21,649 bases of DNA. Source: JALZAA01 sp035316025 (GTDB lineage: Bacteria; Actinomycetota; Acidimicrobiia; IMCC26256; JACDBD01). The stretch covers positions 1 through 21,649 of the forward strand of contig DATFXL010000005.1 of NCBI GenBank assembly GCA_035316025.1, given 5' to 3'. Shown piece by piece: positions 15,076 through 21,649 of the stretch; the first letter of the stretch is position 1; every line of letters begins with the position of its first letter. The notes beneath the pieces are model-generated. The model was not told the DNA's origin. It saw only the letters and a list, made by a program, of their open reading frames with translations, and made no database searches. The position numbers were made by a program, and so were the translations under genes.

Positions 15076-15096
15076 GGCGCCCCCTCTCGGGGCGTC
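15076..15096 (+). terminator. GC-rich hairpin after rsmG
   Basis: GGCGCCCC and GGGGCGTCC can pair over eight positions (one G-U) with a 5-base loop CTCTC. It has no T-run, so it may only weaken read-through from rsmG. It lies between the two parS-like sites. Confidence 0.3.
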
Positions 15097-15108
15097 CGAA
15101 TCGCGGCA

Positions 15109-15124
15109 TGTTCCCCGTGAAACC
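15109..15124. promoter_or_regulatory. parS-like site 2
   Basis: TGTTCCCCGTGAAACC matches parS at 13 of 16 positions. Its start lies 65 bases after site 1 on the same side of parA. It is the weaker of the two; pairing with site 1 supports it. Confidence 0.6.
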
Positions 15125-15144
15125 GGAGATTCTGACTCGGGCCC

Positions 15145-15174
15145 TTGACCACCGTGGGAGGGCGGAGCCAACAT
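15145..15174 (+). promoter_or_regulatory. Candidate parA promoter
   Basis: TTGACC (15145-15150), an 18-base spacer and CAACAT (15169-15174) lie just after the second parS-like site and 38 bases before the parA ATG. The -10 is weak. Confidence 0.35.
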
Positions 15175-15212
15175 TGCGACGCGCGCTGGGTACGACGAGT
15201 AGAGGACCCGAA

Positions 15213-16226
15213 ATGGGCCGGGTAGACGACGAAGTGAAACGTCGCGGCCGTCAGGCGCTGACCTCCCTCCGACGGGGCACGCCCAGTAAGGGCAGCCGCC
15301 GCGCCGAGCCGGAGGTCGAGACCGCGGTCACGGATGATGGTGAGCGGCGCCTCGATCTGCCCGCCTTCGACCCTCCCCCGATCGAACCCGCCGACACTCC
15401 CACCCGGCAGCTCCTGGCCCGGGCGGCCGAGGACCCTACCCCGCTGCTGCTCCCGGCGGTGCTCGCGATCGCCAATCAGAAGGGCGGTGTCGGCAAGACG
15501 ACCACCGCCGTCAACCTCGGCGCCGCGCTCGCCGAGGAGGGTCTCCGGGTGCTCGTGGTGGACCTCGACCCCCAGAGCAACGCCACGACGGGGCTCGGGC
15601 TCAGCGCTCGGGACCTCGGGTCCTCGGTCTACGACGTGCTCATGAACAACGGCGCCCTCGAGGACTGCATCGAGCCGACGAGCCTCAAGAACCTGTTCGT
15701 AGCGCCGGCGACGATCGACCTCGCCGGTGCCGAGATCGAGCTCGTCCCGGCGATGAGCCGGGAGCTCAAGCTCCGCCGTGCGCTCGACGAGGTCCGCGAC
15801 GACTACGACATCGTCCTCATCGACTGCCCGCCGTCGCTCGGCCTTCTCACCGTCAACGGCATGGCCGCCGCCGACGGCGTCATGGTGCCGATCCAGTGCG
15901 AGTACTACGCACTCGAGGGGCTCGGCCAGTTGCTGCGCAACGTCGGCCTCGTCCGAACCAACCTCAACCCCATGCTCGACGTGCGCGGGATCATCATGAC
16001 CATGTACGACGGTCGCACCAAGCTCGCCGACCAGGTCGTCGACGAGGTGCGTGCCCACTTCGGTCGTCGTGTGTACGAGACCGTCGTGCCCCGAACCGTG
16101 CGGCTCTCGGAAGCGCCGTCGTTCGGGCAGCCCATCATCGTGTTCGATTCCACCTCCCGGGGCGCCAAGGCGTACCGGGAGCTTGCGAAAGAGGTGTGTC
16201 GTGACGCGAAAAGGCGGTCTGGGTAA
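15213..16226 (+). CDS. parA: Chromosome-partitioning ATPase ParA
   Basis: From ATG 15213 (AGAGG seven bases upstream) the protein has 337 residues. The deviant Walker A KGGVGKTTT is at 90-98, DLDPQSN at 117-123 and DCPPSLGLLT at 204-213, all typical of Soj/ParA. Residues 1-80 are a polar, charged extension before the ATPase fold, as in the mycobacterial protein. ParA dimers bind nucleoid DNA and pull ParB-parS complexes after replication starts. The open frame upstream to 15060 runs through parS sites and is not used. The parB start lies inside its last codons. Confidence 0.95.
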   Translation: MGRVDDEVKRRGRQALTSLRRGTPSKGSRRAEPEVETAVTDDGERRLDLPAFDPPPIEPADTPTRQLLARAAEDPTPLLLPAVLAIANQKGGVGKTTTAVNLGAALAEEGLRVLVVDLDPQSNATTGLGLSARDLGSSVYDVLMNNGALEDCIEPTSLKNLFVAPATIDLAGAEIELVPAMSRELKLRRALDEVRDDYDIVLIDCPPSLGLLTVNGMAAADGVMVPIQCEYYALEGLGQLLRNVGLVRTNLNPMLDVRGIIMTMYDGRTKLADQVVDEVRAHFGRRVYETVVPRTVRLSEAPSFGQPIIVFDSTSRGAKAYRELAKEVCRDAKRRSG

Positions 16227-17085
16227 GGGACTCGGCGCCCTGATCCCCGCCGGCGCGGCCGAAGGCCTCGGCGCCGGCGGGTACCAGGAGCTGCCGGTCT
16301 CGGCGATCCAGCCCAACCGGTACCAGCCACGCGAGCACTTCGGTGAGGAGCAGCTCAGCGCGCTGGCCGATTCGATCCGCGAGGTCGGCGTGCTCCAGCC
16401 GGTGCTCGTGCGCCCCGCCGACGAAGGCTACGAGCTCATCGCCGGTGAACGGCGGTGGCGGGCGGCGCGACGGGCGGGCCTGCAGGCGATCCCGGCGCTG
16501 ATCCGTACCACCGACGACGCGTCGGCCCTCGAGCACGCCCTGGTCGAGAACGTCCATCGCACCGACCTCAACCCGCTCGAGGAAGCAGCCGCGTACCAGC
16601 AGCTCATCGAGGACTTCCACCTCACTCACGATCAGGTGGCGGCGCGCGTCGGACGCAGCCGCGTCGCGATCACGAACACGCTGCGGCTCTTGCAGCTCCC
16701 ACCGGCGATCCAGAAGCTGATCCAGGAGGACACGCTCAAGGGCGGTCACGCGCGCGCGCTGCTGGGCACCCCCGACCGCGCGTTCCAGGAGCAGCTCGCG
16801 CGACGCGTCGTCAGCGAGGGGCTCTCGGTGCGGGCGGTGGAGGACGCCGTACGTGCCCACGGCAGTGAGCCGAAGCGCGGCGGCGGGGCAGCTCCGGGCC
16901 AGCTTCGCCCGCCCGGGCTGCTCGAGCTCCAGGAGCTCCTCGGTGACTACCTCGAAACGCGCGTGAAGATCTCGGTGGGCGGGAAGCACGGCAGGATCAC
17001 GATCGACTTCGCCGACCTCGAGGATCTCGAACGGTTGTACCGGGTCGTGACCGGTGACCGCCAGCCCCGCGCCGAGACCGGCTGA
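16201..17085 (+). CDS. parB: Chromosome-partitioning protein ParB
   Basis: The 294-residue protein starts at GTG 16201, six bases after AGAGG, overlapping parA by 26 bases. The N-terminal GGLGKGLGALIP motif contacts ParA. CTP-binding boxes are visible: AGERRWRAARRAG (81-93) and ENVHRTDLNPLEEAAA (116-131). An HTH lies in HDQVAARVGRSRVAITNTLR (143-162) for parS recognition, and a dimerisation tail follows at about 240-285. ParB loads at parS and spreads as a CTP-gated clamp. Confidence 0.96.
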   Translation: MTRKGGLGKGLGALIPAGAAEGLGAGGYQELPVSAIQPNRYQPREHFGEEQLSALADSIREVGVLQPVLVRPADEGYELIAGERRWRAARRAGLQAIPALIRTTDDASALEHALVENVHRTDLNPLEEAAAYQQLIEDFHLTHDQVAARVGRSRVAITNTLRLLQLPPAIQKLIQEDTLKGGHARALLGTPDRAFQEQLARRVVSEGLSVRAVEDAVRAHGSEPKRGGGAAPGQLRPPGLLELQELLGDYLETRVKISVGGKHGRITIDFADLEDLERLYRVVTGDRQPRAETG

Positions 17086-17099
17086 CGACACGAGCGAGC

Positions 17100-17147
17100 G
17101 TCAACAGCCGGTTGACCCCGGCGGGTCGTCAACGTATAGTTGACGTC
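17100..17147 (+). promoter_or_regulatory. Leaderless promoter with two identical palindromic operators
   Basis: TTGACC (17112-17117), a 17-base spacer and TATAGT (17135-17140) form a strong promoter; seven bases later comes the GTG start, so the transcript is probably leaderless. Two palindromes GTCAAC-N5-GTTGAC overlap it: 17100-17116 (over the -35) and 17128-17144 (over the -10; here the arms extend to CGTCAAC/GTTGACG). Their centres are 28 bp apart. Confidence 0.75.
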
Positions 17148-17879
17148 GTGACCCCGGCCCCTTCACTCGCCGAGCTCATCCAGACCGTTCACGACCGGAG
17201 CGCCGACGGCGACGCGCTCGCCCGCGTCATGGCGGCGGCCGAGGTCACGGGCGAGATCACGAACAAGGCCGATCTGCTCCTGGGCCACTTCGTCGCCGCC
17301 GCGCGGCAGGCGGGGTGCTCGTGGGCCGAGATCGGCACCGCGCTCGGTGTCACGAAGCAGGGCGCCCAGCAACGCTTCGTCGCCCGCGACGAGCCGGCGC
17401 CCGCCGACGACGCCGACCTCCTCGTGCGGTACACGACGCGGGCGCGCGCCAGCGTGGCACGCGCACGCGAAGAGGCACGCGAGATGGGCCACAACTATGT
17501 CGGCACCGAGCATCTCCTGCTCGGCATCCTCGTCGATCCCGGCGCGCTCTCGGTACGCGTTCTCGACGAGCTCGGCGTCCCCGCCGGTCCGGTGCGCGCC
17601 GCTGTCGTTGCGGCGGCGGGACCGCCGTCGCCGGGGTCCGCGCCGACGCCGGAGGCTCCGTTCACGCCCCGTGCACGCCGGGTGCTCGACCTCACGCGTG
17701 GCGAAGCGCTGCGCCTGGGTCACAACTACATCGGTACCGAGCATTTGCTGCTCGCGCTCGTGGTCGAGGGAGACGGGCTCGCGGGCCGCGTCCTGCGCGA
17801 GCAGGGCGTCGACACCGAGAAGCTGCGACCCACGGTCGTGCGTGCTCTGTCGGCGTACGTCGCCGCGAGGGACGGCTAG
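17148..17879 (+). CDS. HTH protein with two Clp N-terminal repeats
   Basis: The 243-residue protein starts at GTG 17148, exactly where transcription is predicted to begin. Residues 58-77 (SWAEIGTALGVTKQGAQQRF) form a helix-turn-helix. Two Clp-N (ClpA/ClpC N-domain) repeats follow at about 92-158 and 172-240, each with GHNYVGTEHLLL or GHNYIGTEHLLL. Clp-N domains bind adaptors or damaged protein; there is no AAA+ ATPase or protease part. A DNA-binding protein that senses substrates or stress through Clp-N is a reasonable inference, and the palindromes at its own promoter suggest autoregulation. It occupies the position of Rv3916c in M. tuberculosis. Its stop codon overlaps that of the convergent CwlM-like gene. 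Confidence 0.85.
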   Translation: MTPAPSLAELIQTVHDRSADGDALARVMAAAEVTGEITNKADLLLGHFVAAARQAGCSWAEIGTALGVTKQGAQQRFVARDEPAPADDADLLVRYTTRARASVARAREEAREMGHNYVGTEHLLLGILVDPGALSVRVLDELGVPAGPVRAAVVAAAGPPSPGSAPTPEAPFTPRARRVLDLTRGEALRLGHNYIGTEHLLLALVVEGDGLAGRVLREQGVDTEKLRPTVVRALSAYVAARDG

Positions 17880-18868
17880 CCCTCGACGTCGCCGACACCG
17901 CGGCGCACGCCGCGTACGATCGCCCTGCTTACGTCACCGCCGCGGGCGACGACGTTCCGCATGGCGGCAACGTCGCCGCGTTCTACGAGCTCGCACACCA
18001 CGGCTGCCATGCGCGTCTCGCGGAGGATGCCGTACGCCTTCCCCGTCGGTTCGGGCGCGGTCGGTAGGACGGTCTGCAACTCGTTCTGCACCGCCGTCGC
18101 AACGCGGAACCCGGCTTCTGATCGGAACGTCCCGGACGAGAAGTACGTGCACCGGCATCCGGAGTCGGCGGCGCCGGCGCGTAGTGCGAGGACGAGCGCG
18201 GCACCGAAGCGGTTGGCCGCCGCCGCGGTGGTGCTGTCGTCGGAGCCCGCAGAGTCGAGCAATGCCCCGGCGCCCGCCTCGGACAGGCCTCGGCACACGG
18301 CGTCACCGAGCGCCTCGAACCCGGGTGCGGTCGTGATGAAGACGCGCCGCCCGCCCAGCCCGCGGGGGCCACGGTCCAGAATCTCGCGCTCGCGCACGCT
18401 GGCAACGGATCCGGCGGCGAGCTTGCCGACCCGGCGCAGTGCGGCGACCGTCGTCCAACCACAGAAGCCGTCCGGCGCCAGCCCGACGTTGCGTTGGAAC
18501 TCGGCCACTGCCACGGCGGTCTGCTCACCGAGGATGCCGTCTTCGCGACCGGCGTCGAACCCGAGCGCGTTCAACCGATGCTGGAGCTCGGTGACGTCGT
18601 CGCCCCGCAGCATCGGCTGGCGGAAGTACAAGGTGCGATCCCCGAGCGTGAAACCGCTCTCGACCAGCGCCGACCACGTCTGAGGGCCGCACAGCCCGTC
18701 GACCTCGAGGCGGCGCTGTTCCTGGAAGGCGCGTACGGCCGCTTCGGTGGCGGGCCCGAACTCGCCCGGCTCGTCCGGGGACGTGTCGTGCCCGAGCCCG
18801 GCGAGTCGGCGCTGCAGGTCACGGACGGCTTCGCCCGTCGCACCCCGTTCGATCCCCGCCGCGGTCAT
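17876..18868 (-). CDS. cwlM: CwlM-like protein: two peptidoglycan-binding domains plus degenerate amidase
   Basis: The protein has 330 residues from ATG 18868; GTG 18880 is an alternative giving 334. No signal peptide is present. Two PG_binding_1 domains follow each other: RGATGEAVRDLQRRLAGLG...VDGLCGPQTW and RGDDVTELQHRLNALGF...GILGEQTAVAVAEFQ. The rest resembles Amidase_3 (GRRVFITTAPGFE..., AANRFGAALVLALRAG, YGILRETRMAAVVCELVERGD). The usual DPGHGG, Glu and SIHAN zinc ligands are absent, and only the final Glu region is kept. In mycobacteria CwlM lies next to trxC and, when phosphorylated, activates MurA rather than cutting peptidoglycan. The same gene order here (trxB-trxA-cwlM) supports that role. 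Confidence 0.82.
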   Translation of the reverse strand: MTAAGIERGATGEAVRDLQRRLAGLGHDTSPDEPGEFGPATEAAVRAFQEQRRLEVDGLCGPQTWSALVESGFTLGDRTLYFRQPMLRGDDVTELQHRLNALGFDAGREDGILGEQTAVAVAEFQRNVGLAPDGFCGWTTVAALRRVGKLAAGSVASVREREILDRGPRGLGGRRVFITTAPGFEALGDAVCRGLSEAGAGALLDSAGSDDSTTAAAANRFGAALVLALRAGAADSGCRCTYFSSGTFRSEAGFRVATAVQNELQTVLPTAPEPTGKAYGILRETRMAAVVCELVERGDVAAMRNVVARGGDVSRAIVRGVRRGVGDVEG

Positions 18869-18950
18869 GACCACCGGCACGCGGCAGCAAGGGCGGGTTT
18901 GCCGACCATCGCCGCTGAGCCGGAGCTCGCGACGGCGGCAAACAGCACCG

Positions 18951-19280
18951 TCAAGAGATGAATTCGGCGAGATCCTGGAGCAGCTGACCCTTGCCCTTGG
19001 CTCCGACGAGTCGCTTCACCGGCTCGCCTTCGTTGAACACCATCAGTGTCGGGATGCTCATGACGTTGTAACGCATCGCCGTCTGGGGGTTGTCGTCGAC
19101 GTTCAGCTTGGCGATGCGGAGCTTGTCCTTGTGCTCGGTGGCGATCTCTTCGAGGGTGGGGGCGATCATCTTGCATGGACCGCACCACTCGGCCCAGAAG
19201 TCGATGAGTACGGGCGTATCGGCGCCTCCGACGGTCTCGTCGAAGGTGTTGTCCGAGAGATGGGTGATGTCGGCGCCCAC
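18951..19280 (-). CDS. trxA: Thioredoxin
   Basis: The 109-residue protein has the thioredoxin fold with the active site WAEWCGPCKM (CGPC at 33-36) and the cis-proline segment MSIPTLMVF. GTG at 19280 is supported by GGAAAGGA six bases upstream; the longer frame to 19349 is not needed. It reduces protein disulphides using electrons from the thioredoxin reductase encoded 78 bases upstream. Confidence 0.96.
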   Translation of the reverse strand: MGADITHLSDNTFDETVGGADTPVLIDFWAEWCGPCKMIAPTLEEIATEHKDKLRIAKLNVDDNPQTAMRYNVMSIPTLMVFNEGEPVKRLVGAKGKGQLLQDLAEFIS

Positions 19281-19308
19281 GGGGGGTCCTTTCCGCCAGG
19301 GTCGGTCG

Positions 19309-19314
19309 AGTGTA
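19309..19314 (-). promoter_or_regulatory. Candidate trxA promoter (-10 TACACT)
   Basis: TACACT in the trxB-trxA gap, about 28 bases before the GTG, could give trxA-cwlM their own transcript. No -35 match is seen, so it is tentative. Confidence 0.35.
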
Positions 19315-19358
19315 GCTACGGAGTGGAACCGCGCCGGGACGTCGGCCATTCCGCGCGG

Positions 19359-20306
19359 TCAGGCTTGCGCGGCGACGTGACGACGCGCCTCGATCCAGCG
19401 CTCGGCCTCGATCGCCGCCATGCAGCCGGTCCCGGCCGCGGTCACGGCCTGCCGGAACACGTGGTCGGCGACGTCGCCCGCCGCGAACACGCCGTCCACC
19501 GACGTGGCGGTAGACCCGGCCGCCGGCAGCACCACGTACCCGTTCTCGTCCAGGTCGACCTGGCCCTCGAACAGCTTCGTTGTGGGATCGTGGCCGATGG
19601 CGACGAAGAGGCCCCCAACGTCGAGCTCGGAGGACGCGTCTGTCAGCGTGTCGCGCAGGTGGACAGAGCTCACCTGGCCGTCGCCGGCGACGTCGGTCAC
19701 CACCGAGTTCCAACGGAACTCGATCTTCGGGTTGGCGAACGCGCGGTCCTGCATGATCTTCGACGCCCGCAGCTCGTCCCGACGGTGGACCACCGTGACG
19801 CTACTGGCGAACTTCGTTAAGAACAGCGCCTCTTCGATGGCGCTGTCGCCGCCGCCGACGACGGCGATGTCCTTCTCGCGGAAGAAGAACCCGTCGCAGG
19901 TCGCGCACGTAGACACGCCGTGGCCGAGGAGTCGATCCTCCGACGGCAGCCCGAGCATCCGAGCCGACGCTCCGGTTGCGATGACCAGCGCCTCGGCGCG
20001 GTACTCGGTGCTCCCGACCCAGGCGCCGAACGGGGAGGCAGAGAGGTCGACCCGGTCCACGTCGGCGGTGACGAACTCCGCCCCGAAACGCTCCGCCTGC
20101 TCCCGGAACTTCATCATGAGCTCGGGGCCGAGGATGCCGTCGGGGAAGCCGGGATAGTTCTCGACGTCGGTGGTCAGCATGAGCTGCCCGCCGGCCTCGG
20201 CGCCTTCGATCACGACCGGCCTGAGGTCGGCCCGGGCCGCGTACAGCGCGGCGGTGAGGCCGGCAGGGCCGGATCCGACGATGACGAGATCGCGCACTTC
20301 GTTCAT
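19359..20306 (-). CDS. trxB: Thioredoxin reductase
   Basis: The 315-residue flavoenzyme passes electrons from NADPH via FAD and a Cys pair to thioredoxin. FAD-binding GSGPAGLTAALYAARA is at 11-26, redox CATCDG at 134-139 and NADPH-binding VGGGDSAIEEALF downstream. GVFAAGDVADHVFRQAVTAA is the second FAD motif. ATG at 20306 gives the usual N-terminus MNEVRDLVIVGSGPAG; the frame upstream of it is non-homologous. The preceding small membrane protein gene ends 16 bases before it. Confidence 0.97.
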   Translation of the reverse strand: MNEVRDLVIVGSGPAGLTAALYAARADLRPVVIEGAEAGGQLMLTTDVENYPGFPDGILGPELMMKFREQAERFGAEFVTADVDRVDLSASPFGAWVGSTEYRAEALVIATGASARMLGLPSEDRLLGHGVSTCATCDGFFFREKDIAVVGGGDSAIEEALFLTKFASSVTVVHRRDELRASKIMQDRAFANPKIEFRWNSVVTDVAGDGQVSSVHLRDTLTDASSELDVGGLFVAIGHDPTTKLFEGQVDLDENGYVVLPAAGSTATSVDGVFAAGDVADHVFRQAVTAAGTGCMAAIEAERWIEARRHVAAQA

Positions 20307-20322
20307 GGGGCGGTTCCCCGGG

Positions 20323-20616
20323 TCATTCCGGCGGCGGAACCTTCGTCCTCCGCGACCAGCAGAACGTGCCGGCGACGACGAAGATTCCACCAAAGATCAG
20401 GTACGTGGCCCACACGCCCGCCGGGACGTAGACGTCGACGAGCCGGAACAGCCCGATCGATGCGATCGTCAGGGCGGTGAGGGCGAAGAACGCCGTGAGC
20501 AGGCCGAACACGATCGCCCGGGTTACGTTCTGGGCCGGGATGACGGTCCGATCGCGGACGGTCGCGACGACCCGCTCGATGTTGTCGACCGCGTCGGTCG
20601 TCCAGTCGTCGCTCAT
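20323..20616 (-). CDS. Small two-helix membrane protein
   Basis: The 97-residue protein has hydrophobic helices at about 34-58 and 66-87, a charged N-terminus (SDDWTTDAVDNIERVVATVR) and a basic end SRRTKVPPPE. I do not recognise a named family with confidence. ATG at 20616 is preceded by GAGGAG, a good ribosome site. It is 16 bases from trxB and probably in its operon. It lies where mycobacteria have sigM and an anti-sigma-like gene, but it lacks the features of either. Confidence 0.8.
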   Translation of the reverse strand: MSDDWTTDAVDNIERVVATVRDRTVIPAQNVTRAIVFGLLTAFFALTALTIASIGLFRLVDVYVPAGVWATYLIFGGIFVVAGTFCWSRRTKVPPPE

Positions 20617-20751
20617 GGCTCCTCGCGGTTGGGAGAACCCGGTGAGCGTACCCGGGGGCGCTTCGTAGGAGGCGTCTCAGCGCAGGTCCGAGGAGACCGA
20701 GGCGGCACGGCCCGCGCCTGCGTGACCAGCACCTCGTCCGGTTCCCGCCGG

Positions 20752-21649
20752 TCAGCGGCCCTCGACCTTGACGTCACCGATCTGGAGCTTGGTCGACTCG
20801 GGAAGTTGTGTGCACCAGATGAGTACGTACTGCCCGCGCGTGTTCTGAAGGCCGAACGTGTTCACGGCCGGGAGGTTGTCACCGTCTGCTCGCACTTCGC
20901 CCCAAGCCGCGAGCGTGTTCCCCGGCTGGTCGGCGACGTAGATCTGGCCACTCCAGCCGTCCTCGAGCGTGGTCACGACGACGGCGGAGATGTCGTGCGG
21001 CGCATCGAGTCGCACCCAGAGGCCGACGCCGGGTTTGGCGTTGCCGAAGCTCCGATTTGCGTAGCTCTCGGTCTGCCACGTCGTGCTGGGGTCGCCGTCG
21101 ATCGCGAAGCGGGTTTCGTCGCTGTGCTCGCTCCCGTCCCCGGGCGGAGGGTCGAAGTCGTGCGCAGCGACGACGGGTAGTGCCTGACTGGCGGCCTCGG
21201 CGGTGCTCCCACCGCCCGGGCTGCCGTTGTCCGACGCGCCCGTGAGCACGTACGCAACGGCGGCACCCGCGCCGACGACCAAAAGGATCACCAGCAGCCA
21301 CGGCCAATGGCGCCGCCAGCGCGGTGCCGAGACGGGCGCCGGTGACGCAAGCGTCTGCGCCGGCGGTGGCGGCTGCGGCCGCGCGCTCACGTGTGTGCGT
21401 TCGAAGCCCGGCGGCTCCGGAGCGGGGCGCGGTGGAACGAGCGGACCGGTGGGGGCGGAGGCGCCCCCGGGTGCGAGCGCGTCCTTGAACGCCTGTGCCG
21501 ACGGGTACCGGTAGTCGGGATCGCGAGCGAGACTTCGTGCGACGACGTCCTCGAGCGGCCGGGGCACCTCCGGTCGAACGCTGCGGATCGGCTCGGGTGC
21601 GTTCGTGAGCCGCGCGACCGCGGTCGCCATGTCGCTGTCCCCGCTGAAG
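20752..21649 (-). CDS. Ser/Thr kinase-like membrane protein with extracellular F5/8-like domain (C-terminal part)
   Basis: The frame is open to the window end, so the N-terminal part is missing. The visible start (FSGDSDMATAVARLTNAPEP, then LARDPDYRYPS) is the C-lobe end of a Hanks-type kinase, with the conserved Arg of the last subdomain. A Pro-rich juxtamembrane stretch follows, then a membrane helix (LLVILLVVGAGAAVAYVLTG) and an extracellular domain with DFDPPPGDGSEHSDETRFAIDGDPSTTWQTE, a discoidin-like jelly-roll seen at the C-termini of actinobacterial kinase-like proteins and mycobacterial MurJ. Whether the kinase is active cannot be judged because the catalytic residues lie outside. 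Nearness to cwlM and trxB resembles the murJ region of mycobacteria. The 135-base gap before the next gene (20617-20751) holds no clear terminator. Confidence 0.8.
   Translation of the reverse strand, partial: FSGDSDMATAVARLTNAPEPIRSVRPEVPRPLEDVVARSLARDPDYRYPSAQAFKDALAPGGASAPTGPLVPPRPAPEPPGFERTHVSARPQPPPPAQTLASPAPVSAPRWRRHWPWLLVILLVVGAGAAVAYVLTGASDNGSPGGGSTAEAASQALPVVAAHDFDPPPGDGSEHSDETRFAIDGDPSTTWQTESYANRSFGNAKPGVGLWVRLDAPHDISAVVVTTLEDGWSGQIYVADQPGNTLAAWGEVRADGDNLPAVNTFGLQNTRGQYVLIWCTQLPESTKLQIGDVKVEGR

Noticed and set aside
13464..16316. 950-codon open frame on the minus strand opposite jag, rsmG, parA and parB
   Set aside because: It is antisense to four recognised genes and has no domain pattern. 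High GC content removes stop codons from such shadow frames.
20617..20751. Possible terminator or promoter in the gap before the small membrane protein
   Set aside because: TACGCT is present but no -35, and no stem is longer than about five pairs. Nothing firm can be assigned beyond the ribosome site.

Overview
This 21.6 kb GC-rich window is the replication-origin region of an actinobacterial chromosome. The evidence is the gene order dnaA-dnaN-recF-DUF721-gyrB-gyrA-DUF3566-tRNA-Ile on one side, and rpmH-rnpA-yidD-yidC-jag-rsmG-parA-parB on the other, followed by trxB-trxA-cwlM. This matches the arrangement known around the Mycobacterium tuberculosis origin. Several divergent proteins (RsmG, the GyrA drug-binding loop, the CwlM-like protein) and a GerW-family gene suggest a deep-branching class such as Acidimicrobiia, but that placement is inference. 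I see no CRISPR array, insertion sequence, prophage or attachment site.

Layout, left to right. (1) 1-2065, minus strand: tRNA-Ile(GAT) and tRNA-Ala(TGC) are separated by a compact three-gene unit: a 45-residue membrane peptide, a saccharopine-dehydrogenase-like oxidoreductase and a GerW/YtfJ-family protein. (2) 2076-11422, minus strand: DUF3566 membrane protein, gyrA, gyrB, DUF721, recF, dnaN and dnaA, with stop/start overlaps at gyrA/DUF3566 and recF/DUF721. The dnaN-dnaA gap (9762-9991) carries near-consensus DnaA boxes and perfect hairpins and is the best oriC candidate. (3) 11423-11710: divergent promoters for dnaA and rpmH. (4) 11707-17085, plus strand: rpmH, rnpA, yidD, yidC, jag, rsmG, then two parS-like sites, parA and parB. 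(5) 17100-17879, plus: an HTH plus double Clp-N-domain protein behind an apparently leaderless, operator-covered promoter. (6) 17876-21649, minus: CwlM-like protein, thioredoxin, thioredoxin reductase, a small membrane protein and the C-terminal part of a Ser/Thr (pseudo)kinase-like membrane protein running off the window.

Functionally the window combines replication initiation and processivity (DnaA, DnaN, RecF), topology (GyrAB), origin segregation (ParAB-parS), ribosome, tRNA and membrane biogenesis (L34, RNase P protein, YidD, YidC, Jag, RsmG), redox (TrxAB) and peptidoglycan control (CwlM-like, kinase-like).

The observation I rate highest is that rpmH appears fully nested inside rnpA. 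The rnpA frame has no ATG, GTG or TTG between an ATG four bases upstream of the rpmH start and the middle of the RNase P protein domain, and both starts share one Shine-Dalgarno. This is the arrangement reported for Thermus. Other notable points are two identical-arm palindromes over a leaderless promoter, an unusual quinolone-pocket sequence in GyrA, a CwlM-like protein lacking amidase zinc ligands, and convergent genes whose stop codons share one CTAG.
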